Translations under genes and position numbers: made by a program
The notes under the pieces: generated by a model
What the model was told of the DNA's origin: nothing
Seen by the model: only the letters and a program-made list of their open reading frames with translations
The model's database searches: none
Assembly (NCBI RefSeq): GCF_042676045.1
Contig: NZ_JBHTJV010000002.1
Coordinates: 620,001-684,000 of the forward strand
Direction: 5' to 3'
Length of the DNA stretch: 64,000 nucleotides
DNA from: Pseudahrensia aquimaris
Lineage (GTDB): Bacteria > Pseudomonadota > Alphaproteobacteria > Rhizobiales > Rhizobiaceae
Part shown: in pieces, positions 7,954 to 15,290 of the stretch
Numbering within the stretch: the first letter of the stretch is position 1
Layout of the letters: the number at the start of each line of letters is the position of its first letter

Positions 7954-8937
7954 GTGGCGACAGTGGCTCCTTATGACTTCGATTGTCATGTCGAATGGGC
8001 GGGTTTTGTAGAAGACGAACCGTGCTTTGCTTTGGTTGAAGGCGATGTGGTTTTGCCAACAGGCAAAGATCGCACCGTGGCTGCACATGATGGCTTGTTG
8101 AGCGCTGCTCTCGCGCTCGACGGCAAGTCTCTCATCACAGGCGGTGAAGACGGCAAAGTGATGCGCGTCGGTGCTGATGGCAGTGTCGCACAAGTCGTTA
8201 ATATGGGTTCTAAATGGATTGATGTGGTGGAAGCCGGGCCGCAGGATGCAGTGGCATTTGCCAGTGGTCGGACGGCTTGGTTGGCGCAGGCTGACGGCAC
8301 GTTGAAGGAATTTCCGCATGAGCGGGCAGTGGAAGGTCTGGCGTTTGCGCCCAAGGGCATGCGGTTGGCTTGCGCTCGCTATAACGGCGTCTCCATGCAC
8401 TGGGCGGTGGGCAGTGCCGCGACTGTCGATCTGCATTGGGACGGTGCGCATACCGGCGTTACGTTTTCGCCCGATGGAAAATATATCGTCACTTCAATGG
8501 TTGAAAACGCGCTGCATGGCTGGCGGCTGGATGATAAGAAATCCGGCGATGGCAAACACATGCGGATGACGGGATATCCCGCCAAGCCGAAGTCGCTTTC
8601 ATGGTCGCCGAAGGGAAAGTGGCTCGCGTCTTCCGGTGCGCAGGCTGCGATCTGCTGGCCGTTTTCCGGCAAGGATGGCCCGATGGGCAAAGCGCCCAAA
8701 GAACTGGGAACGCGAGGCGATACGATGGTGGTGCAGGTCGCCTGCCACCCCATGGAAGACGTTTTGGCGATCGGCTATGCCGATGGCATGGTGATGGCCG
8801 TTCGCATTGAAGACGCTGCCGAAAACATGCTGCGGCGCCCCGGCAACGGCGCGATCTCGTCCCTTGCATGGGATGCGGCAGGAATGCGTCTGGCTTTTGG
8901 CTCGGAAGAGGGTGAAGCGGGGGTAATCTCGCTTTGA
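7954..8937 (+). CDS. WD40 repeat protein downstream of CobW chaperone
   Basis: A 327-residue cytosolic protein without signal peptide, composed of WD40-type beta-propeller blades: recurring patterns such as HDGLLSAALALDGKSLITGGEDGKVMRV, AHTGVTFSPDGKYIVTSM, KSLSWSPKGKWLASSGA and ISSLAWDAAGMRLAFGSEEG. GTG at 7954 lies only nine bases after the CobW stop, so the two are almost certainly one transcript. WD40 propellers act as interaction platforms; a role in metal-enzyme assembly with the CobW protein is inference from linkage. A further 27 bases separate it from the amidase gene. Confidence 0.8.
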   Translation: MATVAPYDFDCHVEWAGFVEDEPCFALVEGDVVLPTGKDRTVAAHDGLLSAALALDGKSLITGGEDGKVMRVGADGSVAQVVNMGSKWIDVVEAGPQDAVAFASGRTAWLAQADGTLKEFPHERAVEGLAFAPKGMRLACARYNGVSMHWAVGSAATVDLHWDGAHTGVTFSPDGKYIVTSMVENALHGWRLDDKKSGDGKHMRMTGYPAKPKSLSWSPKGKWLASSGAQAAICWPFSGKDGPMGKAPKELGTRGDTMVVQVACHPMEDVLAIGYADGMVMAVRIEDAAENMLRRPGNGAISSLAWDAAGMRLAFGSEEGEAGVISL

Positions 8938-8964
8938 GGAAGAATATTCTTGAGGGGTTCACAT

Positions 8965-10152
8965 ATGCGCGATGATGGAAGCGATAAGCTGAACGCGTGG
9001 TGCGATTATCCCCAAGTCGACGTCCCACGAGCCGCCCAAGGGCTGCTTGCAGGGCTGACGCTTGCGGTGAAAGACCTGTTTGATGTTGCGGGATATAAAA
9101 GCGGTTGGGGCCAGCCTACGCGATTGGCAACTGCAGAGGTCGCCACTGAAACTCAAAGCGTAATCCAGCAAATGCTGGATGCTGGAATTGAGGTAAAGGG
9201 CAAGGCGCAGTGCGAGGAATTGTGTTTCTCGCTAACGGGCATCAACCACCATTATGGCGCGCCTGTGAACGGTGCTGCGCCGGAGCGGGTGTCTGGTGGG
9301 TCGTCTTCCGGTTCTGCCTCGCTGGTCTCAAACGGCGTTGTTGATGTTGCAACCGGCTCAGACACTGGCGGCTCGGTGCGAGCACCGGCATCTTATTGCG
9401 GGTTGATCGGGCTTCGGCCCACGCACGGTCGCTTGGCGCTGGATCACACAATGCCGCTTGCGGGCAGTTACGATGTATTTGGATGGTTCGCCAAGGATGC
9501 GGAAACCTATCGCAAGGTTGGTGATGTTGTTCTTGGCGATGATGCTAGCCCTACGCCTTTGAGACGCTTGATTGCGTGTCCTGAACTGGATGGCCTGCTT
9601 TTGTCGGATGCTGACTATATGGCCTATGCGAAGGGTGCGGAGCGGGTTGAGAAGCATTTTGACGATGAGCGGGAATTCGTTTCGCTGCCATTTGGAACGG
9701 TAGATGGCTATTGGGCCTTTCGGATCGGGCAGGCGTATGAGGCTTGGCGTGCATTGGGGCCGTGGATTGAAGAGCATCAGCCTGATCTTGGACCAGGTGT
9801 GAAAGATCGTTTCGAGTTCGGTCGCGAAGTAAGTGATGACGAGCACAAACGTTCGGTCGCCATGCGGCTATCGATGCGAACATCGCTGGAAGATATGATC
9901 GGAGATGACGGGTTGCTGGTCTTCCCGACTGTGCCAAGCTGTGCGCCGCTCAAAACTGAAGATCATGACACTCTGCAAGCTTTCCGCGAGCAGGCGCTGC
10001 AATTGTTGTGTTTGTCGGGGCTTTCCGGCTTGCCGCAAATCACGCTACCTCTGGCTGAGGTTTACGGTGCGCCGTTGGGTGTGAGCCTAATTGGGCCGCG
10101 CGGCAGCGATAAACGTCTGATCGCTATTGCTGAAGAAATTTTTGTTGGATGA
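8965..10152 (+). CDS. amidase (amidase signature family)
   Basis: A 395-residue cytosolic amidase. The Ser-cisSer-Lys triad is visible as the Lys of LAVKDLFDVAG, the GGSSSGSASL glycine/serine loop, and the nucleophile Ser in GSDTGGSVRAPASYCGLIGLRPTHGR. ATG at 8965 follows GAGGGG. Amidases convert amides to carboxylic acids and ammonia, the second step after nitrile hydratase, whose operon lies 160 bases downstream on the opposite strand. It is likely co-transcribed with the CobW and WD40 genes. Substrate range cannot be read from sequence. Confidence 0.88.
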   Translation: MRDDGSDKLNAWCDYPQVDVPRAAQGLLAGLTLAVKDLFDVAGYKSGWGQPTRLATAEVATETQSVIQQMLDAGIEVKGKAQCEELCFSLTGINHHYGAPVNGAAPERVSGGSSSGSASLVSNGVVDVATGSDTGGSVRAPASYCGLIGLRPTHGRLALDHTMPLAGSYDVFGWFAKDAETYRKVGDVVLGDDASPTPLRRLIACPELDGLLLSDADYMAYAKGAERVEKHFDDEREFVSLPFGTVDGYWAFRIGQAYEAWRALGPWIEEHQPDLGPGVKDRFEFGREVSDDEHKRSVAMRLSMRTSLEDMIGDDGLLVFPTVPSCAPLKTEDHDTLQAFREQALQLLCLSGLSGLPQITLPLAEVYGAPLGVSLIGPRGSDKRLIAIAEEIFVG

Positions 10153-10162
10153 GGAAATGAGT

Positions 10163-10309
10163 ATGAAGCAAGTTTTAACGATTCTATTAGCCGTGTCTGT
10201 CTTGAGCTTTGGTTATAATTCTGTTGCTGAGGCCCATAGTGGTGGATGCCGCAAAGCCACACTTCCCCAGTGCTGCCATGGCGGTTCTAAGCCATACCAT
10301 TGCCATTAA
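10163..10309 (+). CDS. small secreted Cys/His-rich peptide (YHYH-like)
   Basis: A 48-residue protein with a signal peptide (MKQVLTILLAVSVLSFGYNSVAEA) and a 24-residue mature part, HSGGCRKATLPQCCHG followed by GSKPYHCH. The HxGGC...CCHGG...PYHCH pattern is that of small secreted YHYH-type domains with likely metal or disulfide chemistry. ATG at 10163 is best placed relative to the GAGG at 10151; ATG at 10157 is too close to it. It begins 10 bases after the amidase and ends six bases from the convergent nitrile hydratase operon. Function is unknown. Confidence 0.6.
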   Translation: MKQVLTILLAVSVLSFGYNSVAEAHSGGCRKATLPQCCHGGSKPYHCH

Positions 10310-10315
10310 ATTAAA

Positions 10316-10642
10316 CTACAATTCTATAGGTTCGCCGTGGGGCGTTCGGGCGGCGGCTGCGTGCCAGTCTTGTTCCCGTTGGTCTATCGCGCTGGCGCTG
10401 GTGATGCCTTTTGCTTGGGTTATCGCTTCGAGGGCTGCCAGCCAGTGTTGGTAATAGTCGCGCGTCTCACCGCCATGAATTTGCGCCGATAACGCTGCCG
10501 CCCATTCTTCCCAGGTGAATACCTCTTGTTCATAAAGCGCGATGGTCATTGCGAAGGCCTGCGCTTCCCACGGTTCGTTGAAGACAGGCTCATTGCGGTC
10601 GAGAACCATGCCTTCCAGCGTGTTAAGATCAGGCGCGGACAA
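10316..10642 (-). CDS. nitrile hydratase accessory protein (activator)
   Basis: A 108-residue protein matching the small nitrile hydratase activator family: VFNEPWEAQAFAMTIALYEQEVFTWEEWAAALSAQI then YYQHWLAALE and a W-rich end. In cobalt-type enzymes the activator helps load the metal into the alpha subunit. TTG at 10642 overlaps the end of the beta-subunit gene by 14 bases, implying translational coupling; an internal ATG at 10609 is the alternative. It is the last gene of the operon. Confidence 0.85.
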   Translation of the reverse strand: MSAPDLNTLEGMVLDRNEPVFNEPWEAQAFAMTIALYEQEVFTWEEWAAALSAQIHGGETRDYYQHWLAALEAITQAKGITSASAIDQREQDWHAAAARTPHGEPIEL

Positions 10643-11288
10643 AGTGAGGCTCCCACAGATCGAGCGTAACGCAGTCGCGCGGGTTGGCTTGCTCTCCCCA
10701 CAATTCTTGCGCGCTGAAGCGCACCTGATAGAGCCATTTCGGGTCGTCTCCCAAACCGTTGCCTGCGCTGTCGGGGAAGACGTGGTGGCCCAAAACTTTC
10801 GTGATGGTTCCGGTTTTGCCGCGAGCGTAGCGGGGCAGGCGGGTGTGGGTTGTCGGGTTGATGTTAATTGTCGTCACGGCATCGCCCTGCGCAAAGGCTG
10901 GCTTGCTGTCTGCGGGGCGCTCTGCTGCGCCGCCAAGGGCGTGAAGGGCGGTCCATACATCTTCTTTTTCCAGCCTGCCTTTCACCGCAATCGGCTGGTG
11001 GCGCAATTTGCCGTCGAGTTCTTCGGCATGGATCATCCCGCGCTCCAACATCAGCTTTTGCACCCCTTCAAACCAGATGCGGTAGTAGGGAAATGAGAGG
11101 TAATCCGCTGGTGGCAGCGTTTCGCGGGCGTGTCGGGATTGGTCGATGTTCCATTGGCCACACGCGCCCAACGCGACGACAATTGCCATAGCACGGGCTT
11201 CCCAATCGGCGTGATATTGCGGCTCGTTGATCTCTTCCACCACGGGTCCGAAGCCCTGCATGCCGCCGAGGTCTTGTCCGCCATTCAC
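10629..11288 (-). CDS. nthB: nitrile hydratase subunit beta
   Basis: A 219-residue beta subunit of nitrile hydratase, which hydrates nitriles to amides. It begins with the family's signature MNGGQDLGGMQGFGPV and ends with the SH3-like barrel: FAQGDAVTTININPTTHTRLPRYARGKTGTI, VFPDSAGNGLGDDPKWLYQVRFSAQELWG and LDLWEPHF. GTG at 11288 overlaps the alpha stop codon (GTGA), so translation is coupled. The alpha-beta-activator order is the standard cobalt-type arrangement. Confidence 0.92.
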   Translation of the reverse strand: MNGGQDLGGMQGFGPVVEEINEPQYHADWEARAMAIVVALGACGQWNIDQSRHARETLPPADYLSFPYYRIWFEGVQKLMLERGMIHAEELDGKLRHQPIAVKGRLEKEDVWTALHALGGAAERPADSKPAFAQGDAVTTININPTTHTRLPRYARGKTGTITKVLGHHVFPDSAGNGLGDDPKWLYQVRFSAQELWGEQANPRDCVTLDLWEPHFVRA

Positions 11289-11899
11289 GATTGAACCGCC
11301 AGAGTTTCAGTGCCAATCATCGAATTGCGGGTAACGATGGCGGCAAGTTGTTCGGCGCTCCACCCTTCTGTTCCGGCAGGGCGCTGAGGAATTACCAGAT
11401 AGCGTGTCTCCGCCGTCGAATCATGGACTTCGATGGCTACGTCCTCGCCGATCACAGTGCCGAAATCAGCGAGCACGCCTCGCGGGTCAATCACGGCTTT
11501 GGCTCGGTAGGGCGGGGATTTGTACCATGTGGGCGGCAAACCCAGCACAGACCACGGATAGCATGAGCAGAGTGTGCAAACGACCATGTGGTGCGTGCTG
11601 TCGCTATTGAACACCGCTTCCATGTGTTCGCCTTGCCGCGATGTATAACCGAGCGCATGGATGGCTGCGGTTGCATCGTCTTTTAGCGCTTGGGCAAAAT
11701 CTGGCTCAGTCCACGCTTTAGCAACCACATGAGCGCCGTTGCGCGGACCGATGCGGGTTTCATAAATCTGTACGATCTCGTCCAGCGCGGTGGGCTCTAT
11801 GTAACCTTTTTCGGCCAGCAGGCTTTCGAGTGCACGGACACGGGCATCCATCGGGTCCAGATGGGAATGGTCGTGATCATGATCGTGGTCGCCGCTCAT
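11285..11899 (-). CDS. nthA: nitrile hydratase subunit alpha, cobalt type
   Basis: A 204-residue catalytic alpha subunit. The metal-binding claw is VCTLCSCYPW with Cys108, Cys111 and Cys113. Thr after the first Cys and Tyr after the last are the cobalt-type signature (iron enzymes have Ser and Thr). The N-terminus carries an unusual run SGDHDHDHDHSHLD, a possible extra metal-handling tail. ATG at 11899 overlaps the upstream amidotransferase stop codon (ATGA). Co-occurrence with beta, activator, amidase and a CobW chaperone supports a full nitrile-to-acid pathway. Confidence 0.93.
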   Translation of the reverse strand: MSGDHDHDHDHSHLDPMDARVRALESLLAEKGYIEPTALDEIVQIYETRIGPRNGAHVVAKAWTEPDFAQALKDDATAAIHALGYTSRQGEHMEAVFNSDSTHHMVVCTLCSCYPWSVLGLPPTWYKSPPYRAKAVIDPRGVLADFGTVIGEDVAIEVHDSTAETRYLVIPQRPAGTEGWSAEQLAAIVTRNSMIGTETLAVQS

Positions 11900-12669
11900 T
11901 CGGCAGCAATCGCGGCGCTGGACTTCGCTGTAAGGTGAGCGCGAGCCGCCTCGCCGAAAGCGTGGAGGATTTTGTTGGAAGCGGTGTCGGTCTGCGCCCA
12001 GTATTCGGGATGCCACTGCACGCCAACCACGAAACCGCGTGCTCCGCTGACGCTCACCGCTTCAATTGTGCCATCTTCGGCGCGGGCTTCGATGATGATG
12101 TTTTCACCAACACGTTCGAGCGCCTGGGTGTGAAGCGAGTTCACTTTTGCGACATCGCTTTGCAGAATGTCAGCTAGGCATGAACCAGCTTCGACGCGTA
12201 CCTCGTGGGCAAGCGAGAAGCGCTCGTCCAGCGTGCCTTCCCATGGATAGCCGTGCCCTTCGATGGCGCGATTTTTCTGAAAAGCGGCGGTGATGGAGCC
12301 GCCGAGCGCCACGTTCAATTCCTGAATGCCACGACAGATCGCTAACAGCGGCACGCCACGCTCAATCGCGCGGCGAATGAGTGGCAGTGTGGTTGCGTCA
12401 CGGTCCGGGTCGAAGGGTTCATGATCTTCGGTTGGTTCCTCGCCATAGTGCGAGGGATGAACATTGGAACGTGAGCCTGTAACCAGCACGCCATCGACAC
12501 GGTCCAGCAGGGTGTCGATATCCAGTTTGTCGCCAACGCTTGGGACAATCACGGGCAGCGCTTTGGCTGCTGCGATGGCTGCGTCGATATACGGCGAGGG
12601 CGTAGCGTGCCAATTGTAAGGTTCCACAAATTTGTTATCTGCTGTGACGGCAACAAGGGGTGTGGTCAT
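11896..12669 (-). CDS. gamma-glutamyl-gamma-aminobutyrate hydrolase-like class I glutamine amidotransferase
   Basis: A 257-residue protein of the peptidase C26/PuuD type. Substrate-binding and catalytic motifs are visible: DGVLVTGSRSNVHPSHYG, the nucleophile elbow LLAICRGIQELNVALGG with Cys112, NSLHTQALERVG, and GVQWHPEYW for the His/Glu dyad. The family cleaves gamma-glutamyl amide bonds. It is the first gene of the nitrile hydratase operon, overlapping alpha by four bases, which suggests a shared role in amide or nitrile nitrogen use; its true substrate here is unknown. Confidence 0.85.
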   Translation of the reverse strand: MTTPLVAVTADNKFVEPYNWHATPSPYIDAAIAAAKALPVIVPSVGDKLDIDTLLDRVDGVLVTGSRSNVHPSHYGEEPTEDHEPFDPDRDATTLPLIRRAIERGVPLLAICRGIQELNVALGGSITAAFQKNRAIEGHGYPWEGTLDERFSLAHEVRVEAGSCLADILQSDVAKVNSLHTQALERVGENIIIEARAEDGTIEAVSVSGARGFVVGVQWHPEYWAQTDTASNKILHAFGEAARAHLTAKSSAAIAAE

Positions 12670-12978
12670 GTTTTGCGCTTTCAAGGTGTGAAATGGCGAA
12701 ATCTCAACGTGAGAAATGCCATTGGCAACGCAAATTGGCAATTGTTTCGTCAAAATGCTGCTGCGGCCAAAGGAACTGACGGATATACGCCGAAAGGATG
12801 ACAGGCATTTAACAGGTAAACTTTCTTTACCACTTGCGATTCTGCGTCAAATGGTCAGTATGCGCCCACACTCGGGGGAGGACCGTCTGTCGGCCTGCCC
12901 GTGGGGGTATAGAGAGTTATTGTAAGCCGTACGTTCCACTGAACAGAACGGCGGTATATCCAAAACGGGAGGTTTTCC
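12670..12978. promoter_or_regulatory. divergent intergenic region between nitrile hydratase operon and TRAP operon
   Basis: 309 bases without a credible gene. It must hold the promoters of both operons. Visible elements are a perfect dyad GGTAAA-N5-TTTACC at 12815-12831, a repeated ATTGGCA near 12720-12740, and a hairpin at 12927-12951 (CCGT/ACGG with inner GTTC/GAAC) just before the dctP ribosome-binding site. Promoter boxes could not be assigned confidently. Confidence 0.5.
12815..12831. promoter_or_regulatory. dyad GGTAAA-N5-TTTACC, candidate operator
   Basis: Perfect 6-base inverted repeat with a 5-base spacer in the divergent promoter region. It resembles a dimeric-repressor site in form; no regulator gene adjoins, so the binding protein is unknown. 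Confidence 0.35.
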
Positions 12979-14076
12979 ATGGATAGACGTTCATTCATCA
13001 AAAAAGCTGGTCTTGCCGGCGCAGCAACAGGCGCAGCCGCGCTCGCGACACCTGCACTGTCGCAGGGCATGAAGGAAATGGTTATCGTTTCCACATGGCC
13101 ACGTGACTTTCCGGGCCTTGGCCTGCCAGCGCAGCGTCTGGCTGCTCGTATCACCGAGTTGACCGACGGCAAAATCACCACCAAATATTTCGCCGCTGGC
13201 GAGCGTGTTGGTGCGTTTGACTCGTTCGACGAAGTCGCTTCCGGCAACGCTCAGGCGTATTTGGGTGCTGAATATTACTGGCGCGGCAAGCACGCCGGTT
13301 TCGCACCTTTCACCGCAATTCCATTCGGACTGACATACACGGAAATGGACGCATGGATTAAGTATGGTGGTGGCCAAGCCCTCTGGGATGAGCTTTCCGC
13401 AGAATTCGGTCTGAAAGCATTTGCTGCTGGTAACACCGGCGTGCAGATGGGCGGTTGGTTCAACAAAGAAATCAACTCCGCTGACGATCTGAAAGGTCTG
13501 AAAATGCGTATTCCGGGCCAGGGCGGCGACGTCATGGCGAAACTCGGCGCTTCGCCTGTTTCTCTCCCAGGCGGTCAGATTTATGAAAACCTTGTCTCCG
13601 GCGCTATCGACGCGACTGAGTGGGTTGGTCCGTACAACGACTATTTCATGAAGTTCTACGAAGCTGCGAAGTATTACTACTTCCCGGGCATGCACGAGCC
13701 GGGCGCACAGCTCGCCATGGGCATGAACAAGGCATGGTGGGATACGTTGTCGAGCACAGAACAGGCGATCATTGAGGCCGCTTGTAACGAAGAAAACTCC
13801 CGCACAATGGCCGAGACTAATGCCAACAACGGCGAATATCTCACCAAGCTCATCACCGAAAACGGTGTTCAGCTGCGCGAATTCAACGATGACATCTATG
13901 ATGCCTTCGGTGAAGCGTCCGCAGAAGTGCTGGAAGAAGCCCGCGATCACTCGCCGCTGGCTGCAAAGATCATGGACGCGACCGTTGCCGCCCGTCAGGA
14001 AATCGGCACGTGGATGGCGAAGTCTGATCTTGCCTACATGCAAAAACGTAACCGCGTGCTTGGTCTGGAAGACTAA
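12979..14076 (+). CDS. TRAP transporter substrate-binding protein (TakP/COG4663 type)
   Basis: A 365-residue periplasmic receptor. The start MDRRSFIKKAGLAGAATGAAALATPALSQ is a twin-arginine signal (RRSFIKK). The mature part has the DctP-family landmarks ERVGAFDSFDEVASGNAQAY, GLKMRIPGQGGDVMAKLGASPVSLPGGQIYENLVSGAIDATEWVGPYND and YYFPGMHEPGAQ. This branch includes TakP, which binds 2-oxo acids. A strong GGGAGG precedes ATG 12979. It heads a dctPQM operon; the 2-oxo-acid assignment is inference strengthened by the arylpyruvate oxidoreductase gene 6 kb downstream. Confidence 0.88.
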   Translation: MDRRSFIKKAGLAGAATGAAALATPALSQGMKEMVIVSTWPRDFPGLGLPAQRLAARITELTDGKITTKYFAAGERVGAFDSFDEVASGNAQAYLGAEYYWRGKHAGFAPFTAIPFGLTYTEMDAWIKYGGGQALWDELSAEFGLKAFAAGNTGVQMGGWFNKEINSADDLKGLKMRIPGQGGDVMAKLGASPVSLPGGQIYENLVSGAIDATEWVGPYNDYFMKFYEAAKYYYFPGMHEPGAQLAMGMNKAWWDTLSSTEQAIIEAACNEENSRTMAETNANNGEYLTKLITENGVQLREFNDDIYDAFGEASAEVLEEARDHSPLAAKIMDATVAARQEIGTWMAKSDLAYMQKRNRVLGLED

Positions 14077-14099
14077 GCGCTAATGTTTCGACGGATACC

Positions 14100-14125
14100 G
14101 GGGGAGGGGCTTTGGCTTCTCCCCC
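14100..14125 (+). promoter_or_regulatory. stem-loop between receptor and permease genes
   Basis: GGGGGAG (14100-14106) pairs with CTCCCCC (14119-14125). No T-run follows, so it is more likely an mRNA-stabilising or attenuating hairpin that keeps the receptor message abundant than a full terminator. Confidence 0.5.
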
Positions 14126-14244
14126 ACTCCTTCCCCCCAAAATCTGCACTTTTCCATTTTCATATGCATGAACATGGATGATTGCAGGCGGTTTCCGGAC
14201 GTTACGAATGCTGGATCCGCCAACGATGGGGAGCCCTAGGTGCT

Positions 14245-15264
14245 ATGAGTTCGACAAGTTTGGAATCCAACTCCGACCTGGAGAATGCAGGCGCAGCCAA
14301 TGATGGAAAATCCGCTCTGGCGCGTATGTTTGGTTGGTCACTGCTGGCGTTTTTGTTCGCTTGGTTCATCAACAATATCTTGAAATTGTCGTTCGACTGG
14401 CCGGGTGCGGCTGCGTTTCTAACGGGACAGAATGTCGGCGCTTCGCTGGCGCAGGCGGTTTTCGTGGTGGCGGCAATTGCAGTGGCAATCCTGTTCGTTA
14501 AACGCCGTCCCAATACGACACTGCGCCAAGATGCGGCGACCATATCCGGCATCAACACTTTTCTCGTTCGCGCTGCCTTTTTCGTCGTGCTGTTCGTCGG
14601 CATTGGCGACATGGTTATCTCGTTTCTGCGCGTTGAAGGCATGTTGGACGCGGTCGTGGGCAGCGAGTTGGCCAAAGATTTTGGCCGTGCGCAGGTGCGC
14701 GGTGTTTACGTCCATATGCCGTTGATGGCTCTTGGTATTTTGGTCGCCTGTTTCAGCCGGACGTTGGGTTTTCACTGGCTGGCTTTGCTGATTGTCGGCG
14801 CGGAGTTGGCGATTGTTCTGACCCGCTTCGTCTTTTCTTATGAGCAAAGCTTCATGGGAGATTTGGTGCGCTTTTGGTATGCAGCGCTGTTCCTGTTCGC
14901 ATCAGCCTACACGTTGCTAGAAGAGGGGCATGTACGGGTTGACGTGTTCTATTCAACTTTCAAGAACCGCACCAAGGGCATTGTGAACGCCGTTGGTTCA
15001 TTGGTTTTGGGCATCGGCTTTTGCTGGACAATCCTGCTTATGGGTTTGGGTAACAAATCCGCGATTGTCTATTCGCCGGTGGCTAATTTCGAAGTCTCGC
15101 AGTCGGGCTTCGGGATGTATGTGAAGTATATGATGGCGGGCTTTCTCGCTTTCTTTGCCATCACGATGATGATCCAGTTCATATCTTATCTGCTGGAATC
15201 GATTGCCGACTGGCGTGAAGAGCCAGGAACACGTTTGGGGAGCCAAAGCACAGCGGCTCACTAA
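14245..15264 (+). CDS. TRAP transporter small permease (DctQ), extended
   Basis: A 339-residue inner-membrane subunit. The canonical DctQ part is the C-terminal half, with GDLVRFWYAALFLFASAYTLLEEGHVRVDVFYS and two further helices. Ahead of it are about 170 residues with four extra hydrophobic segments, so the protein has about eight helices instead of four. ATG at 14245 is chosen at the start of a short polar N-terminus; no strong ribosome site is seen. It lies 26 bases before its large partner. Confidence 0.82.
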   Translation: MSSTSLESNSDLENAGAANDGKSALARMFGWSLLAFLFAWFINNILKLSFDWPGAAAFLTGQNVGASLAQAVFVVAAIAVAILFVKRRPNTTLRQDAATISGINTFLVRAAFFVVLFVGIGDMVISFLRVEGMLDAVVGSELAKDFGRAQVRGVYVHMPLMALGILVACFSRTLGFHWLALLIVGAELAIVLTRFVFSYEQSFMGDLVRFWYAALFLFASAYTLLEEGHVRVDVFYSTFKNRTKGIVNAVGSLVLGIGFCWTILLMGLGNKSAIVYSPVANFEVSQSGFGMYVKYMMAGFLAFFAITMMIQFISYLLESIADWREEPGTRLGSQSTAAH

Positions 15265-15290
15265 CGTCGCTGGCTTGAGAGTAAAATATC

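Noticed and set aside
6841..8451. 536-codon frame on the minus strand opposite cobW and WD40
   Set aside because: It is the mirror of two well-supported genes with strong motifs; its product is His/Arg-rich with no family pattern and no ribosome site.
12991..14043. 350-codon minus-strand frame opposite the TRAP receptor
   Set aside because: Exact mirror of the receptor; composition reflects its codon bias.
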